Shown in pieces: positions 28,667-39,400 of a stretch of DNA of 64,000 nucleotides. Source of the DNA: Chryseolinea sp. (lineage in GTDB: Bacteria; Bacteroidota; Bacteroidia; Cytophagales; Cyclobacteriaceae); contig JAICGJ010000008.1 of the NCBI GenBank assembly GCA_025923195.1, positions 16,299 through 80,298 on the forward strand, read 5' to 3'. Every line of letters starts with the position of its first letter. Position 1 is the stretch's first letter. The notes beneath the pieces were generated by a model. That model was not told where the DNA came from. It was given only the letters and a program-made list of their open reading frames with translations, and searched no databases. The position numbers and the translations under genes are program-made.

Positions 28667-29704
28667 ATGAAAACCTCCTTATATATTGTGTTGGTAATAT
28701 TGTTGTCAGGATGCAGCGGCCCGAAGGTTGAAAATGGCAAAGAAAATGAAGGTACAAAGAATGCGCCCTCAAATATGGTATTAATTCCAGGTGGCCAGTT
28801 CATCATGGGGACTGACGATATGAACAGCTATAGTCATGAACGGCCAGCGCATGCTGTAAAGGTGAAATCATTCTGGATGGACGTAACAGAAGTTACAAAC
28901 AGGGAGTATGAAGAATTCGTTAAGGCTACGGGATACGTTACCATTGCAGAACGTAATCCTACGTGGGAAGAATTGTCCACGCAAGTCCCTCCCGGTACAC
29001 CTAAACCGCCGGATAGCGTTCTGGTGGCAGGTTCCCTGGTGTTTCATGCGCCCTCACAACCTGTCATGCTCAATGATTATACACAATGGTGGGAATGGAG
29101 GAAAGGTGTGAATTGGAGGCACCCTGAAGGTCCAGCCAGTACGTTGGAAGGAAGAGCCGAACATCCCGTAGTTCACATCGCATACGAGGATGCCCTCGCA
29201 TACGCGAAGTGGAAAGGGAAACGGCTGCCGACGGAAGCTGAATGGGAGTTTGCAGCCAAGGGAGGAGAAGAATCTGCGGAATTTGACTGGGAAAAGGAAA
29301 TCAAGTCTCAAGGACAATTTGTTGCGAATACTTTTCAAGGCAGTTTTCCCAGCCGAAATTTGAAGGAAGACGGGTTTGAAGCGTCTGCACCCGTTAAATC
29401 GTATCCTCCTAATCCTTATGGTTTATATGACATGATTGGCAATGTTTGGGAATGGACCAGCGATTGGTATGACGCAAGTTATTTTCAAACGTTGGCCAAG
29501 AATGTTGTATCTGTCGATCCAACCGGTCCAGCGAAGTCAAACGATCCACAGGAGCCGTATGCTTCCAAACGTGTAACAAAAGGGGGATCTTTTCTTTGTG
29601 CTTCCAACTACTGTGTCAACTACAGGCCTACTGCGCGTCAGGGTACTGCAATTGATAGCGGTCAGTCACATATTGGATTTCGATGTGTTAAGGATGTTGA
29701 GTAG
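28667..29704 (+). CDS. formylglycine-generating enzyme/sulfatase-modifying factor family lipoprotein
   Basis: Lipobox LSGCS; MVLIPGGQFIMGTDD; FWMDVTEVTNREYEEFVKATGY; RLPTEAEWEFAAKGG; GNVWEWTSDWY; RVTKGGSFLC; GFRCV. Confidence 0.95.
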   Translation: MKTSLYIVLVILLSGCSGPKVENGKENEGTKNAPSNMVLIPGGQFIMGTDDMNSYSHERPAHAVKVKSFWMDVTEVTNREYEEFVKATGYVTIAERNPTWEELSTQVPPGTPKPPDSVLVAGSLVFHAPSQPVMLNDYTQWWEWRKGVNWRHPEGPASTLEGRAEHPVVHIAYEDALAYAKWKGKRLPTEAEWEFAAKGGEESAEFDWEKEIKSQGQFVANTFQGSFPSRNLKEDGFEASAPVKSYPPNPYGLYDMIGNVWEWTSDWYDASYFQTLAKNVVSVDPTGPAKSNDPQEPYASKRVTKGGSFLCASNYCVNYRPTARQGTAIDSGQSHIGFRCVKDVE

Positions 29705-29780
29705 TAGGTGTAGGGATAAGGGTAAGGTATAAGTTATAAGGTATAAGGGTAGGGTATAAGGTGTAGGGAGTAGGGGCGGG
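29705..29780. repeat. G-rich degenerate heptamer array (GTATAAG/GTGTAGG units)
   Basis: GTGTAGG GATAAGG GTAAG GTATAAG TTATAAG GTATAAG GGTAGG GTATAAG GTGTAGG GAGTAGG, starting at the stop codon of the upstream gene. Confidence 0.75.
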
Positions 29781-30055
29781 TGTTTCGGGGCGATGGAAGC
29801 GAGAGACTTTTTGTGAGGCCGCTCCAAAATCTGCCGCTTGTTTGATTGCTTTTTTATCCACTAAACGTTCGCTCTCTTTATAGAACTTAGCTGGGCACTG
29901 TTATTTGGAGCGAATTTGCTCGGCTGACATCAACTTTAACGGATGATTTCATGTTATCAACTTGGGTTTCCCTGCGAAATCGCGTTAATTCATTTTCTTA
30001 CTGCATGAATTCAATTTGATAGTATTATCTTCCTTTGGCTCAAAATATCCCACAT

Positions 30056-32806
30056 ATGGAACAGGATTATCTCGGAATAAGAAAGGAATTGGTGGTCAAC
30101 GGTAAAAAATTGTCCATTTATAGTTTGAATGTGCTGCAACAAAAGGGCTACCGTGTTGCCCATTTGCCATTTTGTATCCGTATCCTGCTGGAAAATATTC
30201 TTCGAAATTATGATGGGTATGTCATTACCCGCGAGCATGTCGAAACGATCCTCAACTGGAAACCCACTCCTGCCGAAAAGGAAATACCATTCATGCCTGC
30301 GCGTGTTCTCATGCAGGACTTTACTGGGGTACCTGCCATAGTGGATATAGCCTCGCTGCGCGGCGAGATGGTTAGGCAAGGAAAAGACCCTTCGCGGATC
30401 AATCCATTGATTCCCGTTGATCTCGTAATAGATCATTCCGTTCAGGTGGATTATTTTGGAAATAAGGATGCATACACCCTTAATGTCGATAAGGAGTATG
30501 AACGCAACAGCGAGCGTTATCGCTTTTTGAAATGGGCACAAACTGCATTTGATAACTTTTCTGTCGTTCCCCCGGGAATGGGAATCTGCCATCAGGTAAA
30601 TCTCGAATATTTATCCAAGTGCGTTTTGGAAAGAAATGGGATCGCCTTTCCGGATTCGCTTGTAGGCACCGATTCGCATACCCCAATGGTTAACGGCCTA
30701 GGTATTGTTGCATATGGTGTTGGAGGAATTGAGGCTGAAGCTGCGATGTTAGGTCAACCTCAGTTTTTTGCGATGCCCGAGGTAATAGGCTTGAGGTTAA
30801 AGGGAAGACTCCCCATTGGCAGCACGGCTACCGACCTTGTATTGACCATCACGGAATTGCTTCGTAAAACAAAAGTTGTTGGCAAATTTGTCGAGGTATT
30901 TGGCGAAGGGCTGGGATCATTATCAGTACCAGACCGAGCTACCATCGGAAACATGTCTCCGGAATTCGGGTGCACCATTACCTATTTTCCAATCGACGAT
31001 AAGACCCTCGACTATCTTGATAAAACCAACCGGCAAAAGGAAGCGATCGACCTTGTTGAGGCTTATGCCAGGCAAAATCTTTTATGGCGCGAAAACGAAG
31101 AGGAGATTGAGTATAGCCATATAGTTGACCTTGATCTCGGACAGGTTGAACCCACAATTTCAGGCCCGAGCCGTCCTCAGGATAAAATATTATTGAAGGA
31201 GGCCAAGCAAACCATCACAGGTATCATTGAAAATAAATTCTTCCGGAAATATATCCAGCATATCGACAGACCGCTAAATCGCTGGGCAGACGAGGGCGGC
31301 AATGTTGAGCCTTCAGAGGTAGCGCTTGCTGAGCATTCAGAAATGCGGACCGTGAAAGTGGATTACAATGGCCAGACTTTTCATTTAAGCGACAGTGATG
31401 TGGTTATCGCCGCTATTACCAGTTGTACGAATACCTCCAATCCAGATGTGATGATTGGCGCGGGCCTGCTTGCTAAAAAAGCATTGGAGAGAGGGCTCAA
31501 TGTAAAGCCATGGGTGAAGACAAGTCTGGCTCCTGGATCTAAGGTTGTTACCGATTACTTAAAAGAGTCAGGACTACTCTCATCGCTAGAAGAAATGAGG
31601 TTCAACGTTGTAGGATATGGTTGTACATCCTGTATTGGAAATTCAGGACCATTGCCCGATCCCATTGCTCAAGCTGTTGTGGAAAATGACCTAATCGTGG
31701 CGGCCACTTTATCAAGCAATCGAAACTTTGAGGCACGAATTCACCCGCAGGTGAAAATGAATTTTTTAATGTCGCCTCTGCTGGTCGTTGCGTATGCCAT
31801 CGCAGGCCGGACTGATATTGATATGATTACTGAACCCTTGGGCGTTGACGTGAATGGTGATCCTGTATATCTAAAAGATGTATGGCCATCACCTGACGAA
31901 ATTCAGAAGATGGTAAGCCAGGTCGTGAAGAAGGAATATTACCAGAAGAACTACGAGGAGATCTTTGATGGCAACGATCAATGGCAAAACCTGAAAGCCC
32001 CTGTCGAGAAAGCCTACAGATGGGAGGCCGAATCAACTTACGTTAAAGAAGCGCCTTTCTTTGTTAATCTACCTCCTGTTCCGACACCGATTCAACCTAT
32101 TGAAAATGCAAGGGTTCTGTTGATGCTGGGTGATTCGATTACCACGGACCATATTTCTCCAGCAGGGTCCTTTAGCGCGCAGTCGCCAGCGGGCAAATAT
32201 CTTCTTGAACGCGGTGTTCCTGTGAGCGAATTCAATTCATACGGATCGCGCAGAGGAAACGACGAAGTCATGGCGCGAGGAACATTTGCCAATGTGAGGA
32301 TAAAAAATAAACTGGCATCAAAGGAGGGGGGATTTACAACGTACCACCCCACAAAAGAAGAAATGACTGTTTATGAAGTATCCATGCGATATAAAGAATC
32401 TCAGACGCCCTTGCTGATTCTGGCCGGAAAAGAATACGGAAGCGGATCTTCAAGAGATTGGGCGGCTAAAGGCACTTTTCTTTTAGGAATTCGCGCCGTG
32501 ATTGCAGAAAGTTTTGAACGGATTCACCGTAGCAACTTGGTGGGTATGGGCGTATTGCCACTTCAATTTATCAACGGTGAAAGTTATACAAGTCTCGAAT
32601 TGGAGGGAACTGAATTCTACACCCTGGCAGAACTGAATTCCTCGATTACTCCATCACAGATCCTCACAGTGTCAGCGTTAACATCGGATGGTAAGTTGAG
32701 GACATTTAAAGTGTTAAGCCGACTGGATAGTAAAATCGAAATTGATTACTACCGGAATGGCGGCATACTTCAATATATGTTGAGGCAGTTTCTGGCGAAG
32801 CCTTAG
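30056..32806 (+). CDS. acnA: aconitate hydratase
   Basis: LVGTDSHTPMVNGLGIVAYGVGGIEAEAAMLGQP; ITSCTNTSNPDVMIGAGLLAKKA; YGCTSCIGNSGPL; LGDSITTDHISPAGS; KEYGSGSSRDWAAKG. ATG at 30056; the track used an upstream TTG. Confidence 0.97.
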   Translation: MEQDYLGIRKELVVNGKKLSIYSLNVLQQKGYRVAHLPFCIRILLENILRNYDGYVITREHVETILNWKPTPAEKEIPFMPARVLMQDFTGVPAIVDIASLRGEMVRQGKDPSRINPLIPVDLVIDHSVQVDYFGNKDAYTLNVDKEYERNSERYRFLKWAQTAFDNFSVVPPGMGICHQVNLEYLSKCVLERNGIAFPDSLVGTDSHTPMVNGLGIVAYGVGGIEAEAAMLGQPQFFAMPEVIGLRLKGRLPIGSTATDLVLTITELLRKTKVVGKFVEVFGEGLGSLSVPDRATIGNMSPEFGCTITYFPIDDKTLDYLDKTNRQKEAIDLVEAYARQNLLWRENEEEIEYSHIVDLDLGQVEPTISGPSRPQDKILLKEAKQTITGIIENKFFRKYIQHIDRPLNRWADEGGNVEPSEVALAEHSEMRTVKVDYNGQTFHLSDSDVVIAAITSCTNTSNPDVMIGAGLLAKKALERGLNVKPWVKTSLAPGSKVVTDYLKESGLLSSLEEMRFNVVGYGCTSCIGNSGPLPDPIAQAVVENDLIVAATLSSNRNFEARIHPQVKMNFLMSPLLVVAYAIAGRTDIDMITEPLGVDVNGDPVYLKDVWPSPDEIQKMVSQVVKKEYYQKNYEEIFDGNDQWQNLKAPVEKAYRWEAESTYVKEAPFFVNLPPVPTPIQPIENARVLLMLGDSITTDHISPAGSFSAQSPAGKYLLERGVPVSEFNSYGSRRGNDEVMARGTFANVRIKNKLASKEGGFTTYHPTKEEMTVYEVSMRYKESQTPLLILAGKEYGSGSSRDWAAKGTFLLGIRAVIAESFERIHRSNLVGMGVLPLQFINGESYTSLELEGTEFYTLAELNSSITPSQILTVSALTSDGKLRTFKVLSRLDSKIEIDYYRNGGILQYMLRQFLAKP

Positions 32807-33145
32807 ACCCGCTCTCCCGGCATTATCCAATTTTCGAAAATCCCGGTCGCGAGAATTCGTAATTTTACGAAATTTCGTTTTTTATTCGTGATAATTTGAT
32901 TTAAACGGTACTTACGCCAAATGTGTCAAAGAACCAGATCTCTGCTGGTCGCCTTATCACTGAATCGTCGTGGTGTATCATGATTGTAAAGTTTTAGAAG
33001 TTGGTCTGCTTCCCGCATTATTAGTTAAAGCCAGAGGATCCTGCAAATGCACTCAACATATACTCTTAATTTGTCTGTCGTTTGCAACGTTAAATGCTCA
33101 ACAGCTGTTGTATTAGTGTCATTGCTATACGCAGGATAAAAAATT

Positions 33146-33448
33146 ATGAAAATTAGAGCAATCATTGGGACGCTGGTTATAGGAGGGCTTTTGCTCTTTG
33201 CAAATCAGGCGATCGGGCAGGATCAAAGGGAACAGGACAAGCAAGAATTATCCGATCTGAAAAGGGAAAAACGTGAAACAAAGTCAAGAGCAAAAGAGGC
33301 GCAGCGTGTAGAACAACGTGCCGAGGATGCCGCCTGGGAATCCAGAAAGGCATACCGGAATGAGAAGAAAGCTCAAAAAAACCGCAAGCAGGCGGATGCT
33401 CAGTCCAAAAAGGCCGGCAGAGCAAGAGATAAATCAAATAAGGACTAG
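33146..33448 (+). CDS. small secreted Lys/Arg/Ala-rich coiled-coil protein
   Basis: Signal peptide MKIRAIIGTLVIGGLLLFANQAIGQ, then charged helix. Paralog of 34610..34990 (KEAQRVEQ...EKKAQKNRKQAD...ARDKSN). Confidence 0.75.
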   Translation: MKIRAIIGTLVIGGLLLFANQAIGQDQREQDKQELSDLKREKRETKSRAKEAQRVEQRAEDAAWESRKAYRNEKKAQKNRKQADAQSKKAGRARDKSNKD

Positions 33449-33584
33449 AAATATCACGCTCCTGCTACTGATACATCGGCATCTACGCCTAGCGTTATTT
33501 AGCTCGTAACGTGTTATTCTTTCTTGCACTCGCAAACTATATGCACTGCGGGACGTTAGGTTGTGTGAATTCTAAATTAATTCC

Positions 33585-34010
33585 ATGAATAAGTCGGGGC
33601 CGATAATAATCATAGAAGATGACGTGGATGATCAGGAAATCCTGGCCGAGGTCTTCAAGGAGCTTGACTATACCAATGAAATTATTTTTTTTGGAGATGG
33701 TGAAGCGGCCCTGGGCTTCTTAACGAGCACAGCAATTGAGCCTTTTATTATTTTCTCCGACATTAATATGCCGAAGTTGAACGGCGTGGAGTTAAGGGAA
33801 AAAGTCCACAACAATGAGGACCTTCGATTAAAGTCTATTCCGTATTTGTTTTTTACTACAACGGCTCAGCAACAGCACGTAGTCGACGCTTACTCGAAAT
33901 CTATTCAGGGATTTTTCATCAAACCCGCCAACTTTGAGCAGATAAAGCGCATGGTTAGGATTATAGTGGAATATTGGCACGAGTGCGTGTCACCTAATTA
34001 TGTTAAGTAG
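33585..34010 (+). CDS. single-domain response regulator (REC)
   Basis: IIIIEDDVDDQEI, FIIFSDINMPKLNG, YLFFTTTA, FFIKPAN. Confidence 0.93.
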   Translation: MNKSGPIIIIEDDVDDQEILAEVFKELDYTNEIIFFGDGEAALGFLTSTAIEPFIIFSDINMPKLNGVELREKVHNNEDLRLKSIPYLFFTTTAQQQHVVDAYSKSIQGFFIKPANFEQIKRMVRIIVEYWHECVSPNYVK

Positions 34011-34063
34011 GTCCCACCTATCATCTTTTCCTATACTGATATCGAGCCTCGAGATGATTATTT

Positions 34064-34088
34064 TTCATTCATTCATTCATTCATTCAT
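34064..34088. repeat. tetranucleotide microsatellite (TTCA)6
   Basis: TTCATTCATTCATTCATTCATTCAT; overlaps the stop codon of the minus-strand response regulator. Confidence 0.95.
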
Positions 34089-34445
34089 CAAAGCGGCAAG
34101 TGATATCTTCAGGTCATTGTAATTTCCGGTTTTCAATAGTATCTCGTTTGCACCCATCTGAATAAATGCGTCGATCTCCAATGGCCTGCTTTCATCAGTA
34201 TAGACGACGATCCTAATAGCCTCACTGTTGTTCAATGTGTTAAGTTGTCGGAGGCATGCCTTGCCCCGTAGAGGAAAAGCATCGATAAAAATGATATCGG
34301 GAGTAGTCTCTTTCGTTTGAATATGACTCTTCCAAGGCCCATGCGTTTGTATTATTTCATAGGATGACCTTGGGGCAACATTTTTTAATGCATCGCCTAA
34401 GATTAATGTATCATCCTCATCATCGTCGATTATAAGAATCTTCAC
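34077..34445 (-). CDS. response regulator receiver protein, atypical
   Basis: ILIIDDDEDDTLIL, DIIFIDAFPLRG, IRIVVYTDES, EILLKTGNY (K-T instead of the canonical K-P). Confidence 0.87.
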   Translation of the reverse strand: MKILIIDDDEDDTLILGDALKNVAPRSSYEIIQTHGPWKSHIQTKETTPDIIFIDAFPLRGKACLRQLNTLNNSEAIRIVVYTDESRPLEIDAFIQMGANEILLKTGNYNDLKISLAALMNE

Positions 34446-34609
34446 TGCTGTACGTATTTATTTGCAGCTACCCTTTACCTTTAGCCACTGTAATATTTTC
34501 AATCTAGTATAGCCTCCCGTTATGATATTGTTAACAACAAAAAAGGATAAAGCTGTTTCACTCCATCCTCTCTGTTATGAATTATTCGGCTTTTAGAGAT
34601 GTTGCTTCA

Positions 34610-34990
34610 TTAATTGAGGTTTGATTTATCCCTCGCATCTTTAGCGTCATTTGCTTGTTTGTCTGCTTTCTTGCGGGCTTTTTGTGCTTTCTTTTCAGTC
34701 CGTAATGCATTTTTAGACTCTTTGGCTGCGTCATTCGCATCGTTTTCTATTCGTTGAGCTTCTTTGGCTTTTGCCTTGGTATCACTCCGTTCGTTTTTAA
34801 CATCCGTCATCCTTTCAGTATCTTTTTGGCGCTGAGTCTGAGCTTCCTCGCGTTCGTAGCTTGCCTTCGTGCTGTCCGCCTGATTGTATTGTCGCTTTGT
34901 GACTTCCGTCGATTCTTGTGCAGACGCTTCAACTGCAAATAGCGTTAGAGCACCGAATGTCAATGGTAAAATGATCTTTGTAATTTTCAT
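34610..34990 (-). CDS. small secreted Lys/Ala/Glu-rich coiled-coil protein
   Basis: Signal peptide MKITKIILPLTFGALTLFAVEASAQ; TKAKAKEAQRIENDANDAAKESKNALRTEKKAQKARKKADKQ...ARDKSN. Paralog of 33146..33448. Confidence 0.78.
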   Translation of the reverse strand: MKITKIILPLTFGALTLFAVEASAQESTEVTKRQYNQADSTKASYEREEAQTQRQKDTERMTDVKNERSDTKAKAKEAQRIENDANDAAKESKNALRTEKKAQKARKKADKQANDAKDARDKSNLN

Positions 34991-35085
34991 GTTGTTTTTC
35001 CCTCATCGAGGAAGGATATTAAAATTTAGTAATGTTGTAAAAAAACTGTTATTATTTTTTGGTTCGGAAATCTTCGGCGTTCCGT

Positions 35086-35658
35086 CTAATGCTTCTCACT
35101 CTCCTCACTTGCTTCATAGTTGACATTGGTCTCCGCAATTTCAGTAAGCAGTTCATCGGCCCTCTTTTCTTCCGCTAATGTTTCGCCTAAAATCTCGGCT
35201 GCATCATACAGGCCTAGTGTTTTAGCAAGTTGGGTCAATCCTCCGTATGTAGCTATTTCGTAGTGCTCAATCTTTTGTGAGGCAAGTATTATTCCCACGT
35301 CCCTGGTGGCACTGCCATCTTCAGTTTCTTCAACGATACCTTCACCTTCTTCAATAAGGCCTTCCATAGCCTCGCACTTCTTCGCCTGGGCCTTCTCGCC
35401 AAGCAATCCGAAAACTTCTTCCAATCTTGTAACTTGTACCTGTGTTTCCTCCAGGTGCGTTTCGATAGCATTTTGTAGCTCTGTTGAAGTAGCTGCCTTT
35501 TTCATTTTTGGTAATGCTTTGACCAAATGCTTTTCAGCCCAATAAATGTCTTTTAGCTCCGTAACAAATAGTGTGTGCAATGCGGATTTTGTCGTTTCAT
35601 TGAGTTGGGGAGAACCTGATGTTCTGGTTTTTTTCTTAGAAGGGTTCTTTGCGTCCAT
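35086..35658 (-). CDS. ferritin-like DUF892 (YciE/YciF family) protein
   Basis: LHTLFVTELKDIYWAEKHLVKALPKMKKAATSTELQNAIETHLEETQVQVTRLEEVF...DVGIILASQKIEHYEIATYGGL. Confidence 0.93.
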   Translation of the reverse strand: MDAKNPSKKKTRTSGSPQLNETTKSALHTLFVTELKDIYWAEKHLVKALPKMKKAATSTELQNAIETHLEETQVQVTRLEEVFGLLGEKAQAKKCEAMEGLIEEGEGIVEETEDGSATRDVGIILASQKIEHYEIATYGGLTQLAKTLGLYDAAEILGETLAEEKRADELLTEIAETNVNYEASEESEKH

Positions 35659-36404
35659 TATGTTGTAGTTTTTAAATTGTTTACTGGTGTAGGACAACAA
35701 GGATGCCACGTAATTTCCTACCAGATCCGGCTATATTGGGCGTTGGACTATTTTCTATGAGAGAAGATTGCTGATGGGATCCGGCCCTTGTAGAACATTT
35801 TACCGATTCAGTTCATCTCTTTCCTTATTGTTCCTAAATTTCAGACCAAAGGCCCTAACAGGTAATTTACGGGAACGAAGTGAGGTGCTAAGCGTAAATA
35901 TCCTGTTTTACGCGTTGATAAGGTTGAATTTTTTTCCGCATGGGGCATCAAGACTTTGTAAAAAAGCTTTGACAGCTTGTTGGTGCAGTTTTGACCTAAT
36001 CGCAATGACTGGCGTCATTATTTAGATATGCATAAACGACTTGGTCATCTTGAAATTTTCAGTCCTATGATTTCAGTAATCTTAAGAAAACAAGGCCGTC
36101 GGCTACTGGCCTTTTACGGAGCGGCAACAATAATCGACGGATGTACAACAGTCAGGCCGAAGCACGATAGGAACAAATTGCTTAAAAAGAGGCATTTGCC
36201 AATTCTGTGTTTATTCAATAGCGGATTAACACAAGATGCCAGCGATTCGGTAATGCATCTTTGCGGCGCGCATTCTAAAAAATGGTCGCAGGTGTAGGGC
36301 AGTCTAAAACGACTTATTTAATAATGCGGCTGAAAAATAAATTGTCGATACGGCTTTTGCCAAGGTCCGTCTTGAAATAATTGGTGGTGAAGGTTCGATT
36401 ACAA

Positions 36405-39400
36405 TCATATTCTTGGAAGAAAAATCGAAAAGGTTGCGCCTTCGTTTTCTTTACCTTCGGCGTCAATCGCGCCGTCGTGATCTTCAATAATTTTCTTACA
36501 AAACGGTAAGCCCATACCGGAACCTTCGGCGCCAGGTCTATAATGAAGCTTTTGAAAAATCGAAAACATCTTACCTACGTATTCCTGATCGAAACCAATA
36601 CCATTATCACTTATGCGGATACGAACATAATCCTTGTTAGGTTTAAGATGATGATATTCACAGTCCGCCGGAGAGGCGTTTTCTGATGTTATATTGATAA
36701 TTGGTTTACCCGTACTGAATTTTAGAGCATTGTGAATAATGTTAAAGAAAAGTTGATGCATTTGAATTGGAGCACCTTCGACGACTGGAAGGGATTTAAT
36801 ATCTAGCGATGCGCCCTTTTCTTCAATAATTAATTCAAGGTCCTTGAGCACATTTTGAACCGTTGTATTAAGGTCAACGGGAACAAATAGTTTCTCTCTT
36901 TTCTTCAAGAGAATTGAATAGCTCATCAGGTCATTGAGAAGTGTTCCCATTCTTGCGGAGGTAACATTTATTTTATTTATGTAAACCTTCGTATAACTGT
37001 CTAATTTGTCATATTTCAATAACAGGTCTGAAAAGATTGAAATTTTTCTTAACGGCTCTTGCAAATCATGGCTGGCAATGAATGCGAATTGTTCAAGGTG
37101 GTCGTTTGCGCGCTGGAGTTCTCTGTTAGTCCTGAGCAATTCGCCAACATTTGTGAACGCAAGAAGGATTAAAAGTTCACCTTCTTTAAGAAAGCGGTAA
37201 GCATTAATGGTAAATACCATTTCGCCGATGCCCGAAAAAAAATGCTTGAGCTCAAACTCCATATGACTTGATTTCCTTTTCAGGAGTTCGTTCAGGTATT
37301 CTCGCAAAGCTGGAATGTCCCACGTGTAGTCTCCCAGTTCATATACGAATCTTCCTTCCGTTTTATCTGGTGTCAGTTTAAAAGTACTATAGAATGAGGC
37401 GTTGGCGCTTCTCACCTGAAGATTTGAGGTGAGCACTAAGAAGGGATTATGAACCGTATCGACTATTGCCTTTGCATAATTCTCAGATTCCTTGAGTTCA
37501 ACGTTCCTTTTTTGTAATTCCTCATTGATGGTAGTTAGTTCTTCATTGGCGGATTGCAATTCTTCTTTTGAAGTTTCCAACTCTTCATTTACACTTTGCA
37601 ACTCTTCATTTGAAGAAAGAATCTCCTCGTTATTTGCCTGTAATTCTTCATAGGTGCTTTCAAATTCTTCATTGGTGGTTCTGATGATCTCCCTTGACTG
37701 AACAAGTTCCTCTTCAAGGTTTATTATGGTTCGGTCCTTTTGATTATTTCCATTATCGGACTTTTTTCCTTTTCCTTTTTTTTGAGGAAACTGAATCTGG
37801 TTTTCCTCGAATACCACCAGAAAGTATAATTCATTATTGGTTTTCGTTGGTATAACTTCAAGCGTGAGCTCCTGTTTTATATGATTATTGAAAATCTTTA
37901 TGCCTTCTTTAACTGCAATCTTTTCTGTTTTTTTTGCGCGTTGGATCAAAGTCCTTAAATCAATAAGCAAATCTTCTCTGATCATCTTGAGAATATTCAG
38001 ACTCGCTTTTCCAACAACGGGTTCCAGGTAAGGCCCCGTGATTCCAAAAAATTGAACGATGTTCAGGTTTTGGTTCAGGACTACGCTAGGCGCCACAAAG
38101 CGTTTTAATAGGATCTTACCCATGTCTTTTTCAACATCCGATGCAGCCGGGCGGTCGGCATGCGGACCTGATCTTTCGTGGGCAGATCCTACTTTGTAAG
38201 TAGTATACTCGAGGGGAGGTGAGTTCTTTGACTTGCGCCTGTATACCCGGGCTTTTTTGGTGAGGGAATCAAACAAATCGCCAGCCGCGCCGATACTTTC
38301 CGATTTACCCAAGAACAGAAATCCTTGTGGCTTCAACGCATAGTGAAAGGTCTGCAATATCCTTTGTTGAGGAGGGGTTTCCAGATAAATTAGAACGTTC
38401 TGACAACTGATAAGATCCATTCGGGAAAATGGAGGATCCTTCAATAAATTGTGCTGAGAGAATACGCAATACTCGCGAATGTTACGTCCAATTTGATAAT
38501 GGCCATTAGCTTTTTTAAAGTATTGCTTAAACTGCGCTGGGGGAATATTTTGGAGCGCGCTTAAAGGATATATACCTAGCCTGGCTTTTGCGATGGCCTG
38601 TTCATCAAGATCCGTAGCAAATATCTGAAATGGAATACTCAGGCTTTTCTTATTTAGGAATTCTGTTAGTTTAATGGCAATGGAATACGCCTCTTCACCC
38701 GTAGCACAGCCCGCAACCCAAATTCGGATCGGGTCGGTTTCTTTTCGCTCCTTGGTTATCGCTGGAAATACTTCGTTATCCAGCATCTTATAAAAATCAG
38801 CATCACGGAAAAAATCAGTGACGTTAATTAAGAAGTCATTGTACAAATCCTGCACCTCCGTTTCCTTGGAAGATAACAACAAGAAATAATCATCGAGGGT
38901 CTTGCACTTGTTGAGTACGACCCTTCTGATTACACGGCGGTAAATGCTGGCTTGCTTATAATGAAGGAAAAAATCGATTCCGGTCTTAGCCTTTACTTGT
39001 AGCAAGATCTTTTTTAACACCTGAGAGTCGTGGGTCAGATCTTTCTGTTGTTTCTCTTGTACTTTGTCTGGAGGAATAGCGGGGTATGGAATTTTCGCGA
39101 GTTGAGCAAGTTCCTTAGCAATATTTTCAGGCGAAAGAATGAAATCGGCATATCCTGATTCGTATGCATTTTTCGGCATGCTTGAAAATTTTGCTGTAGC
39201 ATCCTGCGCAAATGTGATTCCTCCCTCAGCCTTAATTGCTTTCAAGCCCAATGTACCATCAGTAGCTGTCCCAGAAAGGATTACTCCGATGGAGTTATTT
39301 TGATATACAGACGCCAGCGCTGTTAAGAAATAGTCTATAGCAAAATTTCCAATGGCTGTCAGTGAACGAGGCCCAAGCTTAAGGTGGCCCCCTACCAGGC

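Noticed and set aside
30011-30592. 193-aa minus-strand ORF
   Set aside because: Antisense shadow of the aconitase 5' end.
35768-36297. 85-aa and 89-aa plus-strand ORFs between DUF892 and the CheB/CheR kinase
   Set aside because: No recognisable domain and atypical composition; not enough evidence to call.
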